In this document: one piece after another, positions 34,535 to 43,479 of the stretch
Layout: every line of letters starts with the position of its first letter
How positions within the stretch are numbered: the stretch's first letter is position 1
From: an uncultured Agathobaculum sp.
Lineage (GTDB): Bacteria > Bacillota > Clostridia > Oscillospirales > Butyricicoccaceae
Assembly (NCBI RefSeq): GCF_944380975.1
Contig: NZ_CALWJK010000007.1
Span: 1-60,402, forward strand
Length of the DNA stretch: 60,402 nucleotides
Direction of reading: 5' to 3'
The notes under the pieces: generated by a model
Told to the model about the DNA's origin: nothing
The model's database searches: none
Seen by the model: only the letters and a program-made list of their open reading frames with translations
Made by a program: the position numbers and the translations under genes

Positions 34535-35223
34535 CAAAGGGAACATTATATGGCGTGGGCGTTGGCCCGGGCGACCCGGAACTCTTGACGGCCAAAGCCA
34601 TCCGTGTGATCGGGAAGAGCGACGTGATCGCGGTGCCGCAGTCGGGCGCGGGCGAACAGACCGCGCTCGCGATCGCGGCGCAGTACATCGGGGACAAGCC
34701 GGTGCTGCACTGCGAGATGCCCATGACGCGCGACAAGGCGAAACGTGACGCTTGCCACGACCGCGCGGCGGATGATATCTGTGCGCTGCTGAATGAGGGC
34801 AAAACCGTTGCCTTTTTGACACTGGGCGACCCGACCGTATACTCTACCTGCTGGTATGTGCTGCGGCGCGTGCAGGCGCGCGGCTACATGACCGAAATCG
34901 TGCCGGGCGTGCCGTCGTTCTGCGCGGCGGCGGCCGCACTGGGCCGCGCGCTGTGCGAGGACGGTGAAATGCTGCATATCATCCCCGCCTCGCACGGCGG
35001 GGTGGACGAGGCGCTCGACCTGCCCGGCAGCCGCGTGCTGATGAAGGCGGGCAAGTCGATTTTGGAGGTCCGCGACACGCTGGCGGCGCGCGGCGAACTC
35101 ACAAACGCGGCGCTCGTCGAGCGGTGCGGCATGGAAGGCGAACGCATCGTGACCGACCTTGCCCAGCTCGACGACCCGACCGGATATTTCTCGATTATTC
35201 TCGTCAAGGAGGGGAAGGCATGA
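34531..35223 (+). CDS. cbiL: cobalt-precorrin-2 C20-methyltransferase CbiL
   Basis: A 230-residue SAM-dependent methylase of the tetrapyrrole methylase fold. YGVGVGPGDPELLTAKAIRV at the N-terminus is the first SAM loop; LTLGDPTVYSTCWYVLRR and IVPGVPSFCAAAAALGRAL are the other conserved loops, the CbiL-specific STCWYVLRR distinguishing it from CbiF and CbiH. It acts directly after cobalt insertion by CbiK. The start at 34531 is within the ATGA overlap with cbiD, preceded by AAAGGAG. Confidence 0.95.
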   Translation: MTKGTLYGVGVGPGDPELLTAKAIRVIGKSDVIAVPQSGAGEQTALAIAAQYIGDKPVLHCEMPMTRDKAKRDACHDRAADDICALLNEGKTVAFLTLGDPTVYSTCWYVLRRVQARGYMTEIVPGVPSFCAAAAALGRALCEDGEMLHIIPASHGGVDEALDLPGSRVLMKAGKSILEVRDTLAARGELTNAALVERCGMEGERIVTDLAQLDDPTGYFSIILVKEGKA

Positions 35224-35975
35224 TCTATTTTGTCGGCGCAGGCTCGGGCGCGCCCGACCTGATTACCGTGCGCGGCGCAAAGCTGCTGGGCGAAGCGGAC
35301 GTGATCGTGTACGCGGGTTCGCTGGTCAATCCTGCCCTGCTCGAGTATAAAAAGGACGGCTGTGAAGTATACGACAGCGCCAAAATGACGCTCGAACAGG
35401 TCATTGCCGTTATGGCGCCAGCGGCACAGGCGGGTAAGACGGTTGTACGCTTGCACACGGGCGACCCGTGCGTGTACGGTGCGCACCGCGAACAGATGGA
35501 CGCACTCGACCGGCTGGGACTGGCATACGAGGTCTGCCCGGGTGTTTCTTCGTTCTGCGGCGCGGCGGCGGCGCTCAAAGCCGAGTATACGCTGCCGAAC
35601 GTCAGCCAGACAGTCATTCTCACTCGCATGGAGGGGCGCACGCCCGTGCCGGAAAAAGAACAGATCGAGGCTCTTGCTGCGCACGGCGCAACGATGGTAA
35701 TTTTCCTGTCGGCAGGGCAGCTGGAAAAGCTGTCCGCGCGGCTGATTTCGGGCGGCTATGCCCCCGAAACGCCCGCCGCCATCGTCTACAAGGCGACGTG
35801 GCCGGATGAAAAGGTCATTCGCACGACGGTCAGCGGCCTTGCCGAAGCCGCCGCGCGCGAGGGTGTGACCAAAACCGCGCTGATCACGGTCGGCGGCTTT
35901 CTGGGCGACGAATATGACCGCTCGAAGCTCTACGACCCGACGTTTACCACGGGGTTCCGCGAGGCGAGCCGATGA
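35220..35975 (+). CDS. cbiF: cobalt-precorrin-4 C11-methyltransferase CbiF
   Basis: A 251-residue tetrapyrrole methylase. IYFVGAGSGAPDLITVRGA opens the protein, followed by VIVYAGSLVNPALL, RLHTGDPCVYGAHREQM and CPGVSSFCGAAAAL, a pattern specific for precorrin-4 methylases (GAGPGDPDLIT ... YAGSLV ... TGDPS.YGA). AAGGAGGGG stands before the start, which overlaps cbiL by 4 bases. Its product is the substrate of CbiG, encoded next, so gene order follows the pathway here. Confidence 0.95.
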   Translation: MIYFVGAGSGAPDLITVRGAKLLGEADVIVYAGSLVNPALLEYKKDGCEVYDSAKMTLEQVIAVMAPAAQAGKTVVRLHTGDPCVYGAHREQMDALDRLGLAYEVCPGVSSFCGAAAALKAEYTLPNVSQTVILTRMEGRTPVPEKEQIEALAAHGATMVIFLSAGQLEKLSARLISGGYAPETPAAIVYKATWPDEKVIRTTVSGLAEAAAREGVTKTALITVGGFLGDEYDRSKLYDPTFTTGFREASR

Positions 35976-37021
35976 AGCACGCCAAGTTTGTCTCGTTCAC
36001 CGAAGTTGGTGCGCAGACCGCGCGCGAAGCGGCAGCGCTTTTACCCGACTTTCTGACCGAGCGGTATGCCCGTACGGTTGACCCCTCGCTCTCCGGTACG
36101 CAGCTTGCGCGCTTTGCGCAGCAGGCGATGGTGGACTGTGACCTGATCGTGTTCGTGGGTGCGGCGGGGATCGCGGTGCGCGCGGTTGCGCCGTACCTTG
36201 CGGGCAAGGCGTTCGATCCGGCGGTTGTTGTGATCGACGAGGCGGGGCGGTTCGTCATCCCGATTTTATCCGGCCATCTCGGCGGCGCGAATGCGCTGGC
36301 GCAGCGGTTGGCAGACGGACTGGGAGCGCAGGCGATCATCACGACCGCGACCGATGGTCGTGCGGCGTTCGCGGTCGATACATGGGCGGCGGCACATGAC
36401 TGCGTCGTGGTCGATCCGCAGAACATCAAATACGTTTCCGGCGCGCTGCTGCGCGGCGAGCCGATTGGCCTGCGGTCGATGTTTCCGGTTTGTGGGCGTT
36501 TGCCCGCGCAGGTGGCGCTGGACGGCGCACCGGAAAGCGGTTTCTGCATCGGCTTTGACACCAAAGCTGCGCCGTTTGCGCATACGCTGCATCTGGTGCC
36601 GCGTGTTGTGTTTCTCGGCATCGGCTGCCGCAGGGGAACGGACGTGCAGACGATCGAGCAAGCTGTGCAGGAAGCGCTGGACACGGCGGGTGTGCCGTGG
36701 GACGCGGTGCGCGGCATTGCCAGCATTGATATCAAACAAAATGAGCCGGGATTGCTGCACTTCTGCGAAAATCATAGCTTGGCACTGACTGTGTTTCCCG
36801 CGGAGACGCTGCAAAGTGTGCCGGGCAACTTTACGCCGTCGGATTTTGTCGCGCATACAGTCGGTGTGGATAATGTGTGCGAACGGGCGGCGGTATGCGC
36901 CGCGGCGGGCGGCGCGCTGCTTTGCCGCAAGCGGGCGCAAAACGGCGTGACAGTTGCACTCGCGCAGCAGGACTGGCGCGGGGACTTTGATGAAAAACAG
37001 TTGGAGGACGAAAAGCTGTGA
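35972..37021 (+). CDS. cbiG: cobalt-precorrin-5A hydrolase CbiG
   Basis: A 349-residue protein that opens the delta-lactone ring and releases the C2 fragment as acetaldehyde, contracting the macrocycle in the anaerobic route. The N-domain contains CDLIVFVGAAGIAVRAVAPY and VIPILSGHLGGANALAQRLA; the C-domain begins RVVFLGIGCRRGTD and includes IASIDIKQNEPGLLHFC. Both domains are complete. Coupled to cbiF and hemA by 4-base overlaps. Presence of CbiG, with CbiD and CbiK, rules out the aerobic Cob pathway. Confidence 0.95.
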   Translation: MKHAKFVSFTEVGAQTAREAAALLPDFLTERYARTVDPSLSGTQLARFAQQAMVDCDLIVFVGAAGIAVRAVAPYLAGKAFDPAVVVIDEAGRFVIPILSGHLGGANALAQRLADGLGAQAIITTATDGRAAFAVDTWAAAHDCVVVDPQNIKYVSGALLRGEPIGLRSMFPVCGRLPAQVALDGAPESGFCIGFDTKAAPFAHTLHLVPRVVFLGIGCRRGTDVQTIEQAVQEALDTAGVPWDAVRGIASIDIKQNEPGLLHFCENHSLALTVFPAETLQSVPGNFTPSDFVAHTVGVDNVCERAAVCAAAGGALLCRKRAQNGVTVALAQQDWRGDFDEKQLEDEKL

Positions 37022-38223
37022 ACCTCACAATGACGGGGATTGATTTTGTACATGCGCCGATGGCGCAGCGTGAGCGCGTGTCGTTCGTGCGCGGGCAGGT
37101 GCAGGCACTGCTGCCGCAGATTGCGGAGATGCCGGGCGTTTCGGGCTGTGTATTGCTTGCAACTTGTAACCGCACCGAATTATATATACACGGCGAGGAT
37201 GGCGTATCGCTTGATCCACTTGCCATGTTCGCCCGCGCGGCGGGCTTTGACGCGGCAGCGTTTCGCGGGCTGAGCGTGACCCGTTCGGGTGAGGCGTGCG
37301 TGCAGCATCTGATGGCGGTCGCGGCGGGACTGGAATCCCAGATTTTCGGGGATGACCAGATTTTGACGCAGGTGCGCGATGCGGCTGCGCTTGCACGGGA
37401 CGCGCAGACCATTGACAGTGTGCTCGACACGCTGTTTCGCCGCGCGGTGACCGCAGGAAAACGCGTGCGCACCGAGGTCAGACTGACCGGGGTACCTACG
37501 TCTGCGGCAGCGGCAGGTGTGCGGCGCGCGCAGGACTTTTTCGGCGCGCTGCAAGGGCGCCGCGCAGTCGTGATTGGTAACGGCGAGATGGGACGGCTGG
37601 CCGCCACCGCTCTGCGCGCGCAGGGCTGCGCCGTCACCGTGACGCTGCGCAGCTATCATCACGGCGAGACCATTGTCCCCGCCGGGTGCGACACGTTCCC
37701 GTATGACCGTCGGTGCGAGGTGCTGGAGGGCGCGGATCTCGCGGTCAGCGCAACGACCAGTCCGCACTTTACCCTCACCGCGCAGCAGGTGTTTGATTTG
37801 CGGCAGCCGCCGTGTCTGCTGCTCGATCTGGCAATGCCGCGAGACATCGAGCAGGCGGCGGGCGAAGATGCGCGCGTGACGCTGTATAATCTGGACGATC
37901 TGGGCGATCTGGACGATTCCCGCAACGACGTGGCAAAACTGGCGGCGGCGCGCATTCTGGAGGAGGAACAGGCGGAGTTTTACCGCTGGCATGCCTACCG
38001 GCAGGCGCTGCCCGTGATTGCCGCGGTCAAAGACACTGCGCTGGAACGGCTGCGCTTTGACCATGCATACAGTGATTTGTACCGGGACGGCGATATGGAC
38101 GGACTGCTGGAGCTGGCCGTCGGTAAAACGGTCGATTTGCTGCTGGGCGGCATGAAAGAACTGGTGGATGCGGACAGGCTGGAAGCATGCCTTGCGCATA
38201 TGAGAAAGGGGAGCGGCAGATGA
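37018..38223 (+). CDS. hemA: glutamyl-tRNA reductase HemA
   Basis: A 401-residue NADPH-dependent enzyme that converts glutamyl-tRNA to glutamate-1-semialdehyde, the first committed step of tetrapyrrole synthesis. The active cysteine is in LLATCNRTELYI, and GLESQIFGDDQILTQVRDA follows as usual; the nucleotide fold is RRAVVIGNGEMGRLAATAL and the C-terminal helix supplies dimer contacts. The start is a GTG at 37018, overlapping the cbiG stop. Placing heme-pathway genes inside a riboswitch-controlled B12 operon suggests that precursor supply is tied to cobalamin demand. Heme genes after uroporphyrinogen III are not present. Confidence 0.95.
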   Translation: MNLTMTGIDFVHAPMAQRERVSFVRGQVQALLPQIAEMPGVSGCVLLATCNRTELYIHGEDGVSLDPLAMFARAAGFDAAAFRGLSVTRSGEACVQHLMAVAAGLESQIFGDDQILTQVRDAAALARDAQTIDSVLDTLFRRAVTAGKRVRTEVRLTGVPTSAAAAGVRRAQDFFGALQGRRAVVIGNGEMGRLAATALRAQGCAVTVTLRSYHHGETIVPAGCDTFPYDRRCEVLEGADLAVSATTSPHFTLTAQQVFDLRQPPCLLLDLAMPRDIEQAAGEDARVTLYNLDDLGDLDDSRNDVAKLAAARILEEEQAEFYRWHAYRQALPVIAAVKDTALERLRFDHAYSDLYRDGDMDGLLELAVGKTVDLLLGGMKELVDADRLEACLAHMRKGSGR

Positions 38224-38948
38224 AGCTGTATTGCATCGGCATCGGGCCGGGCGGCGCGGAACAGATGACGCTGCGCGCCGTGTGCGCACTCGAACAGTGC
38301 GACTGCGTGGCGGGATACGGGCTGTACCTCGACCTGATTGAGGAACTGATTGAGGGCAAAACGCGCATCCAGACCGGCATGACGCGCGAGGTCGATCGCT
38401 GCACAGCGGCGCGCGACGCGGCGAAGGACGGGCATACGGTCGCGGTCGTCTCGTCGGGTGACGCGGGCGTGTATGGTATGGCGGGTTTGCTGTTCGAGGT
38501 GTGCGTACAGGACCCGGAAATTCAAATCGAGGTCATTCCTGGCATCACGGCGGCCTGCTCGGGCGGTGCGGTGCTCGGCGCGCCGCTGACGAACGATTTC
38601 GCCTGCGTTTCGCTTTCCGATTTGCTGACTCCGTGGGAGGTCATTGAGAAACGCCTGCGCGGCGCGGCGCAGGGCGATTTCTGCATTGCGCTCTACAATC
38701 CCGCAAGCAAAAAGCGGGTGGACCATTTGCAGCGCGCGTGCGATATCCTGTTGGAAACGCTGACGCCGGAAACCGTGTGCGGCACGGTGCGCAACATCGG
38801 CCGCGACGGCGAAACATATACTTTGACAACGCTGGGTGCACTGCGCGATATGCAGGTCGATATGCTGACAACGGTTTTCGTTGGCAACAGCCGCACGCGC
38901 GTGATAAATGGGCGTATGGTAACGCCGCGGGGGTATCGCGGCGTATGA
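38220..38948 (+). CDS. cbiH: cobalt-precorrin-3 C17-methyltransferase CbiH
   Basis: A 242-residue tetrapyrrole methylase that methylates C17 and triggers ring contraction with lactone formation. Marks are LYCIGIGPGGAEQMTLRA, VAGYGLYLDLI, VVSSGDAGVYGMAGLLFE and VIPGITAACSGGAVLGAPL; the SGDAGVYGMA loop is diagnostic for precorrin-3B methylases. LYNPASKKRVDHLQRACDIL is also conserved. Overlaps hemA and cbiJ by 4 bases at both ends. No accessory iron-sulfur domain is fused, unlike some homologues. Confidence 0.95.
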   Translation: MKLYCIGIGPGGAEQMTLRAVCALEQCDCVAGYGLYLDLIEELIEGKTRIQTGMTREVDRCTAARDAAKDGHTVAVVSSGDAGVYGMAGLLFEVCVQDPEIQIEVIPGITAACSGGAVLGAPLTNDFACVSLSDLLTPWEVIEKRLRGAAQGDFCIALYNPASKKRVDHLQRACDILLETLTPETVCGTVRNIGRDGETYTLTTLGALRDMQVDMLTTVFVGNSRTRVINGRMVTPRGYRGV

Positions 38949-40150
38949 AACTCGTGATTTTCTCGGGTACGAGCGAGGGGCATTCGCTGTGCCGCTTCGT
39001 TTCGGACTGCGGTGGGTGCGCGGATGTGTATGTTGCCACCGGTTATGGCGCGGCGGTTATGGAGCCGATGCACGGCATCACGGTGCACGAGGGGCGGTTG
39101 GACGCGGATGCGATGGAGGCCGTGCTGGATGCGGACACTCTGTTGGTTGACGCAACCCATCCGTATGCCGCGCTGGTTTCGGATAATCTGCGTGCGGCCT
39201 GCACCCAGACCGGCGCGGAATATGTCCGCTTGCTGCGCCCCGCGCAAAACAGCGAGGGCGTGATTCCTGTGCCCGACACCGCCGCTGCGGTGCGCTGGCT
39301 GAATGCGCACCCCGGCCGCGCGCTGCTGACGACCGGCAGCAAGGAGTTGAAGGCGTTTACGGCGGTGGAGGGCTGGCGCGAGCGTTTGGTCGCGCGCGTG
39401 CTGCCGAGCGTCTCCGTGCTCGAACAGTGCGCGTCGTTCGGCTTTGCGGGCGCGCAAATCGTTGCCATGCAAGGACCGTTCTCGCATGAAATGAACGCCG
39501 CGCTGCTGCGCCAGACGCGCGCGGATATTCTGGTCACCAAGAACACGGGCGCGGCGGGCGGCTTTGCGGAAAAGCTGTCGGCGGCACGCGAGATCGGCGC
39601 GACCGTGCTGGTCATCGACCGCCCGTGCCGGGAAGAGGGACGCACGCTTATGCAAATGCAGAACTTTCTCGCCGCCCGCTTCGGTTGGACGCAGCCTGCG
39701 CCCGCACAGGAGCAGCAAGCGCCGCGTTTTCCACTGTTCGTTTCGCTTGTGGGTAAAAAGTGCGTTGTGTTCGGCGCAGGAACGATCGCTGCGCGGCGCG
39801 TGGGCGTTCTGCGGCGCTTCGGCGCGGCGGTGACGGTCGTTGCACCGGATTCTCCGGCAAGTATTACGGTTAACCATGTTCGCGGCTACGAGAAAAGCGA
39901 TCTTTCGGGGGCTTTTCTGGCAGTTGCGGCAACGAATAACCGCGCGGTCAATCACCGTATCGCAGCAGATTGCGCCGCTTTGCATATTCCGTGCAGCGTG
40001 GCAGACTGCGCAGCGGAATCGACCTTTTTCTTCCCCGCGGTATGTGAGGGCGGCGGACTCACGGCAGGCGTGGTGTCGGACGGCACGGCGCACGGCAAAA
40101 CGGCGGCGGCGGCAAAGCGTATCCGCGCGGTATTGGAGGGAATGACATGA
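38945..40150 (+). CDS. cbiJ: fused cobalt-precorrin-6A reductase CbiJ and SirC-like precorrin-2 dehydrogenase
   Basis: A 401-residue two-domain protein. Residues 1 to about 250 are CbiJ: LVIFSGTSEGHSLCRFV, LLVDATHPYAALVSDNL, LLTTGSKELKAF and ILVTKNTGAAGGFAEKL, which reduces the ring of cobalt-precorrin-6A. From about residue 260, PRFPLFVSLVGKKCVVFGAG starts a second nucleotide fold, followed by AARRVGVLRRFGAAVTVVAP, VAATNNRAVNHRIAADC and STFFFPAVCEGGGLTAGV, which is the CysG/SirC/Met8 dehydrogenase domain that oxidises precorrin-2 to sirohydrochlorin. The second domain is short (about 140 residues) and lacks most of the C-terminal helical part. The fusion joins an early and a late step. The frame is open upstream, but the ATGA overlap with cbiH fixes the start. 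Confidence 0.9.
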   Translation: MKLVIFSGTSEGHSLCRFVSDCGGCADVYVATGYGAAVMEPMHGITVHEGRLDADAMEAVLDADTLLVDATHPYAALVSDNLRAACTQTGAEYVRLLRPAQNSEGVIPVPDTAAAVRWLNAHPGRALLTTGSKELKAFTAVEGWRERLVARVLPSVSVLEQCASFGFAGAQIVAMQGPFSHEMNAALLRQTRADILVTKNTGAAGGFAEKLSAAREIGATVLVIDRPCREEGRTLMQMQNFLAARFGWTQPAPAQEQQAPRFPLFVSLVGKKCVVFGAGTIAARRVGVLRRFGAAVTVVAPDSPASITVNHVRGYEKSDLSGAFLAVAATNNRAVNHRIAADCAALHIPCSVADCAAESTFFFPAVCEGGGLTAGVVSDGTAHGKTAAAAKRIRAVLEGMT

Positions 40151-41010
40151 TTCGAGTGGGCAGCAGGGACAGCCGTCTAGCGGTCGTGCAGGCCGAAGAG
40201 GTTTGCCGCGCGCTGGGCGACTGTGAACTAATCACGATGAAAACCACGGGCGACATGGTGCTGGATAAAACGCTCGACAAGGTCGGCGGCAAGGGTTTGT
40301 TCGTCAAGGAACTGGATCATGCGCTGGCCGATGGTCGGGTTGACCTCACCGTGCACAGCTTAAAAGACGTGCCGATGGAGCAGCCCGACGGCTTGCCGCT
40401 CGTGGCGTTCACCAAACGCGCCGATGCGCGCGACGCGCTGGTGCTGCCGGAGAGCGGCGCGTGGGACAAAAACAAGCCCATTGGCTGCGCATCCGCCCGT
40501 CGGCGGGTGCAGCTCAAAGCACTGTTCCCTGATATTGACGTACAGCCCGTGCGCGGCAATGTGCAGACGAGGCTGAACAAACTCGAGAGCGGCGCGTATG
40601 GTGCGCTGGTGCTGGCGGCGGCGGGATTGCACCGTCTGGGGCTGGAACACCGCATCAGCCGGTATTTTTCGCCGGACGAGATCATCCCGGCAGCGGGACA
40701 GGGCATTCTGGCGGTGCAGGGCCGCGCGGGCGAATGGGAAGACAAGGTGCAGCTGGTCGATGACGCGGATGCACGCGACTGCGCGGCAGCCGAGCGGGCG
40801 TTCATTCGCACGCTCGGCGGCGGGTGCTTTGCACCGGTCGCAGCGTATGCCGAGGTGCAGGACGATACGCTGCACTTGCGCGGGCTATATGTGCCCGCGG
40901 ATGAAACGCACATGGCGCGCGGCGCGGTGACCGGACGGCGGGCGGAAGCCGTTTCGCTCGGGCGTACGCTCGCGCTGCAACTGAAGCATCAGGCGGAGGA
41001 AAATGTATGA
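40147..41010 (+). CDS. hemC: porphobilinogen deaminase HemC
   Basis: A 287-residue enzyme that joins four porphobilinogen units into hydroxymethylbilane. IRVGSRDSRLAVVQAEEV at the start, FVKELDHALADGRVDLTVHS with the catalytic aspartate region, CASARRRVQLKALFPDI and the cofactor-attachment cysteine in LGGGCFAPVAAYA are all present. The C-terminal domain is somewhat short, as in several clostridial homologues. It overlaps both neighbours by 4 bases and feeds the fused CobA-HemD encoded next. Confidence 0.95.
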   Translation: MIRVGSRDSRLAVVQAEEVCRALGDCELITMKTTGDMVLDKTLDKVGGKGLFVKELDHALADGRVDLTVHSLKDVPMEQPDGLPLVAFTKRADARDALVLPESGAWDKNKPIGCASARRRVQLKALFPDIDVQPVRGNVQTRLNKLESGAYGALVLAAAGLHRLGLEHRISRYFSPDEIIPAAGQGILAVQGRAGEWEDKVQLVDDADARDCAAAERAFIRTLGGGCFAPVAAYAEVQDDTLHLRGLYVPADETHMARGAVTGRRAEAVSLGRTLALQLKHQAEENV

Positions 41011-42503
41011 CAGGAACGGTAACGCTGGTCGGCGCAGGGTCGGGCGATAAAGGACTGCTGACGACAGCGGGCGCACAGGCAATTGCGCGAGCGGACGCGG
41101 TGGTGTATGACCGGCTGGTGGGCGAGGATATTCTCGACCTCATCCCGCCGCACGCGGAAAAAATATCGGTCGGCAAGGAAAACAATCACCATCCCGTGCC
41201 GCAGCCGGAGATCAACGAAATATTGGTGCGGCTGGCGCGCGAAGGGAAAAACGTCGTGCGGCTCAAAGGCGGGGACTGCTTCCTGTTCGGGCGCGGCGGC
41301 GAGGAGTGCGAGCATCTGCTGCAAAACGGTGTGCCGTTTCGGGTCATTCCGGGCGTGACGAGCGCGCTGGCCGCGCCCGCGTTCGCGGGTATCCCGGTGA
41401 CGCACCGGGACTTTACCTCCTCGGTGCACATCATCACGGCGCACGCGCGCGCGGGCAAGCCGCTGATCATCGACTTTGACAGCCTTGTGCGCTTAAACGG
41501 CACGCTGGTGTTCCTGATGGGGCTGACCGCTTTGGAGCAGGTGACGGACGGCCTGCTGCGCGCAGGCATGCAGCTCGACATGCCCGCCGCCGTCATTGAA
41601 AACGGTGCGCGCGGCACGCAGCGCAAGGTGGTGTCCGTTTTATCGCAGCTTGCCGCTCATGTGCGCGAAGCAGGGCTGCAAAGTCCGGCGCTTATCGTGG
41701 TTGGACGGGTGTGCAAACTGAGCGATGCGCTTGACTGGTTTACACCACTGCCGCTGCACGGAAAAACCATTGTCGTGACCCGTCCGAAAGCGCGGGCAGG
41801 TACATTGGCCGATAAGCTGCGTGCGCGTGGCGCGAACGTGATTGAAGCGCCGTGCATTGAGACGGTCGAACGCGAGGACACGCAGCCGCTGGCGGACGCT
41901 TTGCAGCAGCCGCACGACTGGGCGGTGTTCACCAGCCCAGCGGGCGTGCCCGCGGCGGTGCATGCGCTGCGGGGGCTTGGTCGAGATATGCGCGCGCTGT
42001 ATGGGATGAAAATAGCCGCGATCGGCAAGGGCACGGCAGAGGCACTGGCAGCTTATGGTCTGACCGCCGATCTTGTGCCCGCGCAGTATGACGGGGAGCA
42101 CCTCGCGGACGCGCTTATTGGCGCGATGCCGCAGGACGGTTCGGCGCTGCTGCTGCGCGCCAAGCAAGGCGGGCAGATTTTACCCGAAAAGCTCGCCCGC
42201 GCGGGCATCCGCGTGACCGATGTGCCGCTGTATGACACGGTGCACCGCTGCGACAAGGCGGGCGCGCTGCGTGGTCTGCTGGCGGACGGCAAAATCGACG
42301 CGGTGACGTTCACAAGTGTGTCCACGGTCGAAGGATTTGTCGAAGCCATCGGCTCGGACTGCACCGGCTTTACCGCGTTCTGCATCGGTGAACAAACCGC
42401 CAGTGCCGCAAAGCGGTACTATAACAATGTAAAAATCGCAAAAAATGCTACGATAGACGATCTGGTTACTTGTATCGAGGAGGAGTTAAACCATGTTCAA
42501 TGA
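41007..42503 (+). CDS. fused uroporphyrinogen-III methyltransferase CobA and uroporphyrinogen-III synthase HemD
   Basis: A 498-residue bifunctional protein. Residues 1 to about 245 are the SUMT methylase that makes precorrin-2: VTLVGAGSGDKGLLTTAGAQ, RLKGGDCFLFGRGGEE and PGVTSALAAPAFAGIPVTHR. From about 250, LHGKTIVVTRPKARAGTLAD begins the HemD domain, which closes and inverts ring D of hydroxymethylbilane; HemD is weakly conserved, but VFTSPAGVPAAV and VTFTSVSTVEGFVEAI are typical. Such fusions are common in Clostridia and make precorrin-2 directly from HemC's product. The last 11 bases overlap hemB. Confidence 0.95.
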   Translation: MTGTVTLVGAGSGDKGLLTTAGAQAIARADAVVYDRLVGEDILDLIPPHAEKISVGKENNHHPVPQPEINEILVRLAREGKNVVRLKGGDCFLFGRGGEECEHLLQNGVPFRVIPGVTSALAAPAFAGIPVTHRDFTSSVHIITAHARAGKPLIIDFDSLVRLNGTLVFLMGLTALEQVTDGLLRAGMQLDMPAAVIENGARGTQRKVVSVLSQLAAHVREAGLQSPALIVVGRVCKLSDALDWFTPLPLHGKTIVVTRPKARAGTLADKLRARGANVIEAPCIETVEREDTQPLADALQQPHDWAVFTSPAGVPAAVHALRGLGRDMRALYGMKIAAIGKGTAEALAAYGLTADLVPAQYDGEHLADALIGAMPQDGSALLLRAKQGGQILPEKLARAGIRVTDVPLYDTVHRCDKAGALRGLLADGKIDAVTFTSVSTVEGFVEAIGSDCTGFTAFCIGEQTASAAKRYYNNVKIAKNATIDDLVTCIEEELNHVQ

Positions 42504-43479
42504 CACCATCCGTCCGCGCCGTTTGCGTACGTCGGACAGCCTGCGCCGTATGGTGCGCGAGACGCGCATCTCGCCCGAAAGCCTGATCTGGCCGATTTTT
42601 GTGGCCGAGGGAGAGGGCATTTATGAGGAGATTCCCTCACTGCCCGGACAGTACCATTATTCGCCCGATCAGCTTTACCGCATGGTGGAACGCGCCCGCG
42701 CGCACGGCGTGAGCCGCGTCATTCTGTTCGGTCTGCCGAAGGAAAAAGATGAAATCGGCTCGGGCGCATGGGCAGAGGACGGCATCGTGCAGCAGGGCAT
42801 CCGCAAGATCAAGGAGCTTGCCCCGGAGATGTATGTCATCACGGATGTGTGCATGTGCGAATACACCAGCCATGGGCATTGCGGCATCCTGTGCGGCTGT
42901 GATGTGGATAACGACCAGACGCTCGTGCGGCTGGCAGAGATCGCGGTCAGCCACGCGCAGGCGGGCGCGGATATGGTCGCGCCGAGCGATATGATGGACG
43001 GTCGCGTGGCCGCCATCCGCGGTGCGCTCGACCAGAACGGTTTTACAAACGTGCCGATTATGTCCTATGCCGCGAAATACGCTTCCACGTTTTACGGCCC
43101 ATTCCGCGACGCGGCGGGTTCTGCGCCGTCCTTTGGCGACCGCCGCTCCTATCAGATGGACCCGCACAACGGTCGCGAGGCGATGCGCGAGTGCGCGCTC
43201 GATGTGCAGGAAGGCGCGGATATTCTGATGATTAAGCCTGCGATGAGCTATCTGGATTTGGTTTACCAGTGCAAGCAGCGGTTTGAACTGCCGGTTGCGG
43301 CGTATGCGGTTTCGGGCGAATATGCGATGGTCAAGGCGGCGGCAAAAGCGGGTCTGATCGACGAATACGGCGTGATGTGCGAGAGCGCGGTGTCGATTTT
43401 CCGTGCGGGCGCGGATATTCTGATTACTTACTACGCCTGTGAGCTTGCAGATGCGATTCGGAAAGGGGACATCGGCTGA
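42493..43479 (+). CDS. hemB: delta-aminolevulinic acid dehydratase HemB
   Basis: A 328-residue porphobilinogen synthase that condenses two 5-aminolevulinate molecules. The zinc site has the three-cysteine form in VCMCEYTSHGHCGIL, so this is a zinc enzyme rather than the magnesium type. The Schiff-base lysines are in MSYAAKYASTFYGPFRDAA and LMIKPAMSYLDLV. GAGGAGGAG lies within the end of the cobA-hemD gene before the ATG. Gene order hemC, cobA-hemD, hemB, hemL repeats that of many Clostridia. Confidence 0.96.
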   Translation: MFNDTIRPRRLRTSDSLRRMVRETRISPESLIWPIFVAEGEGIYEEIPSLPGQYHYSPDQLYRMVERARAHGVSRVILFGLPKEKDEIGSGAWAEDGIVQQGIRKIKELAPEMYVITDVCMCEYTSHGHCGILCGCDVDNDQTLVRLAEIAVSHAQAGADMVAPSDMMDGRVAAIRGALDQNGFTNVPIMSYAAKYASTFYGPFRDAAGSAPSFGDRRSYQMDPHNGREAMRECALDVQEGADILMIKPAMSYLDLVYQCKQRFELPVAAYAVSGEYAMVKAAAKAGLIDEYGVMCESAVSIFRAGADILITYYACELADAIRKGDIG

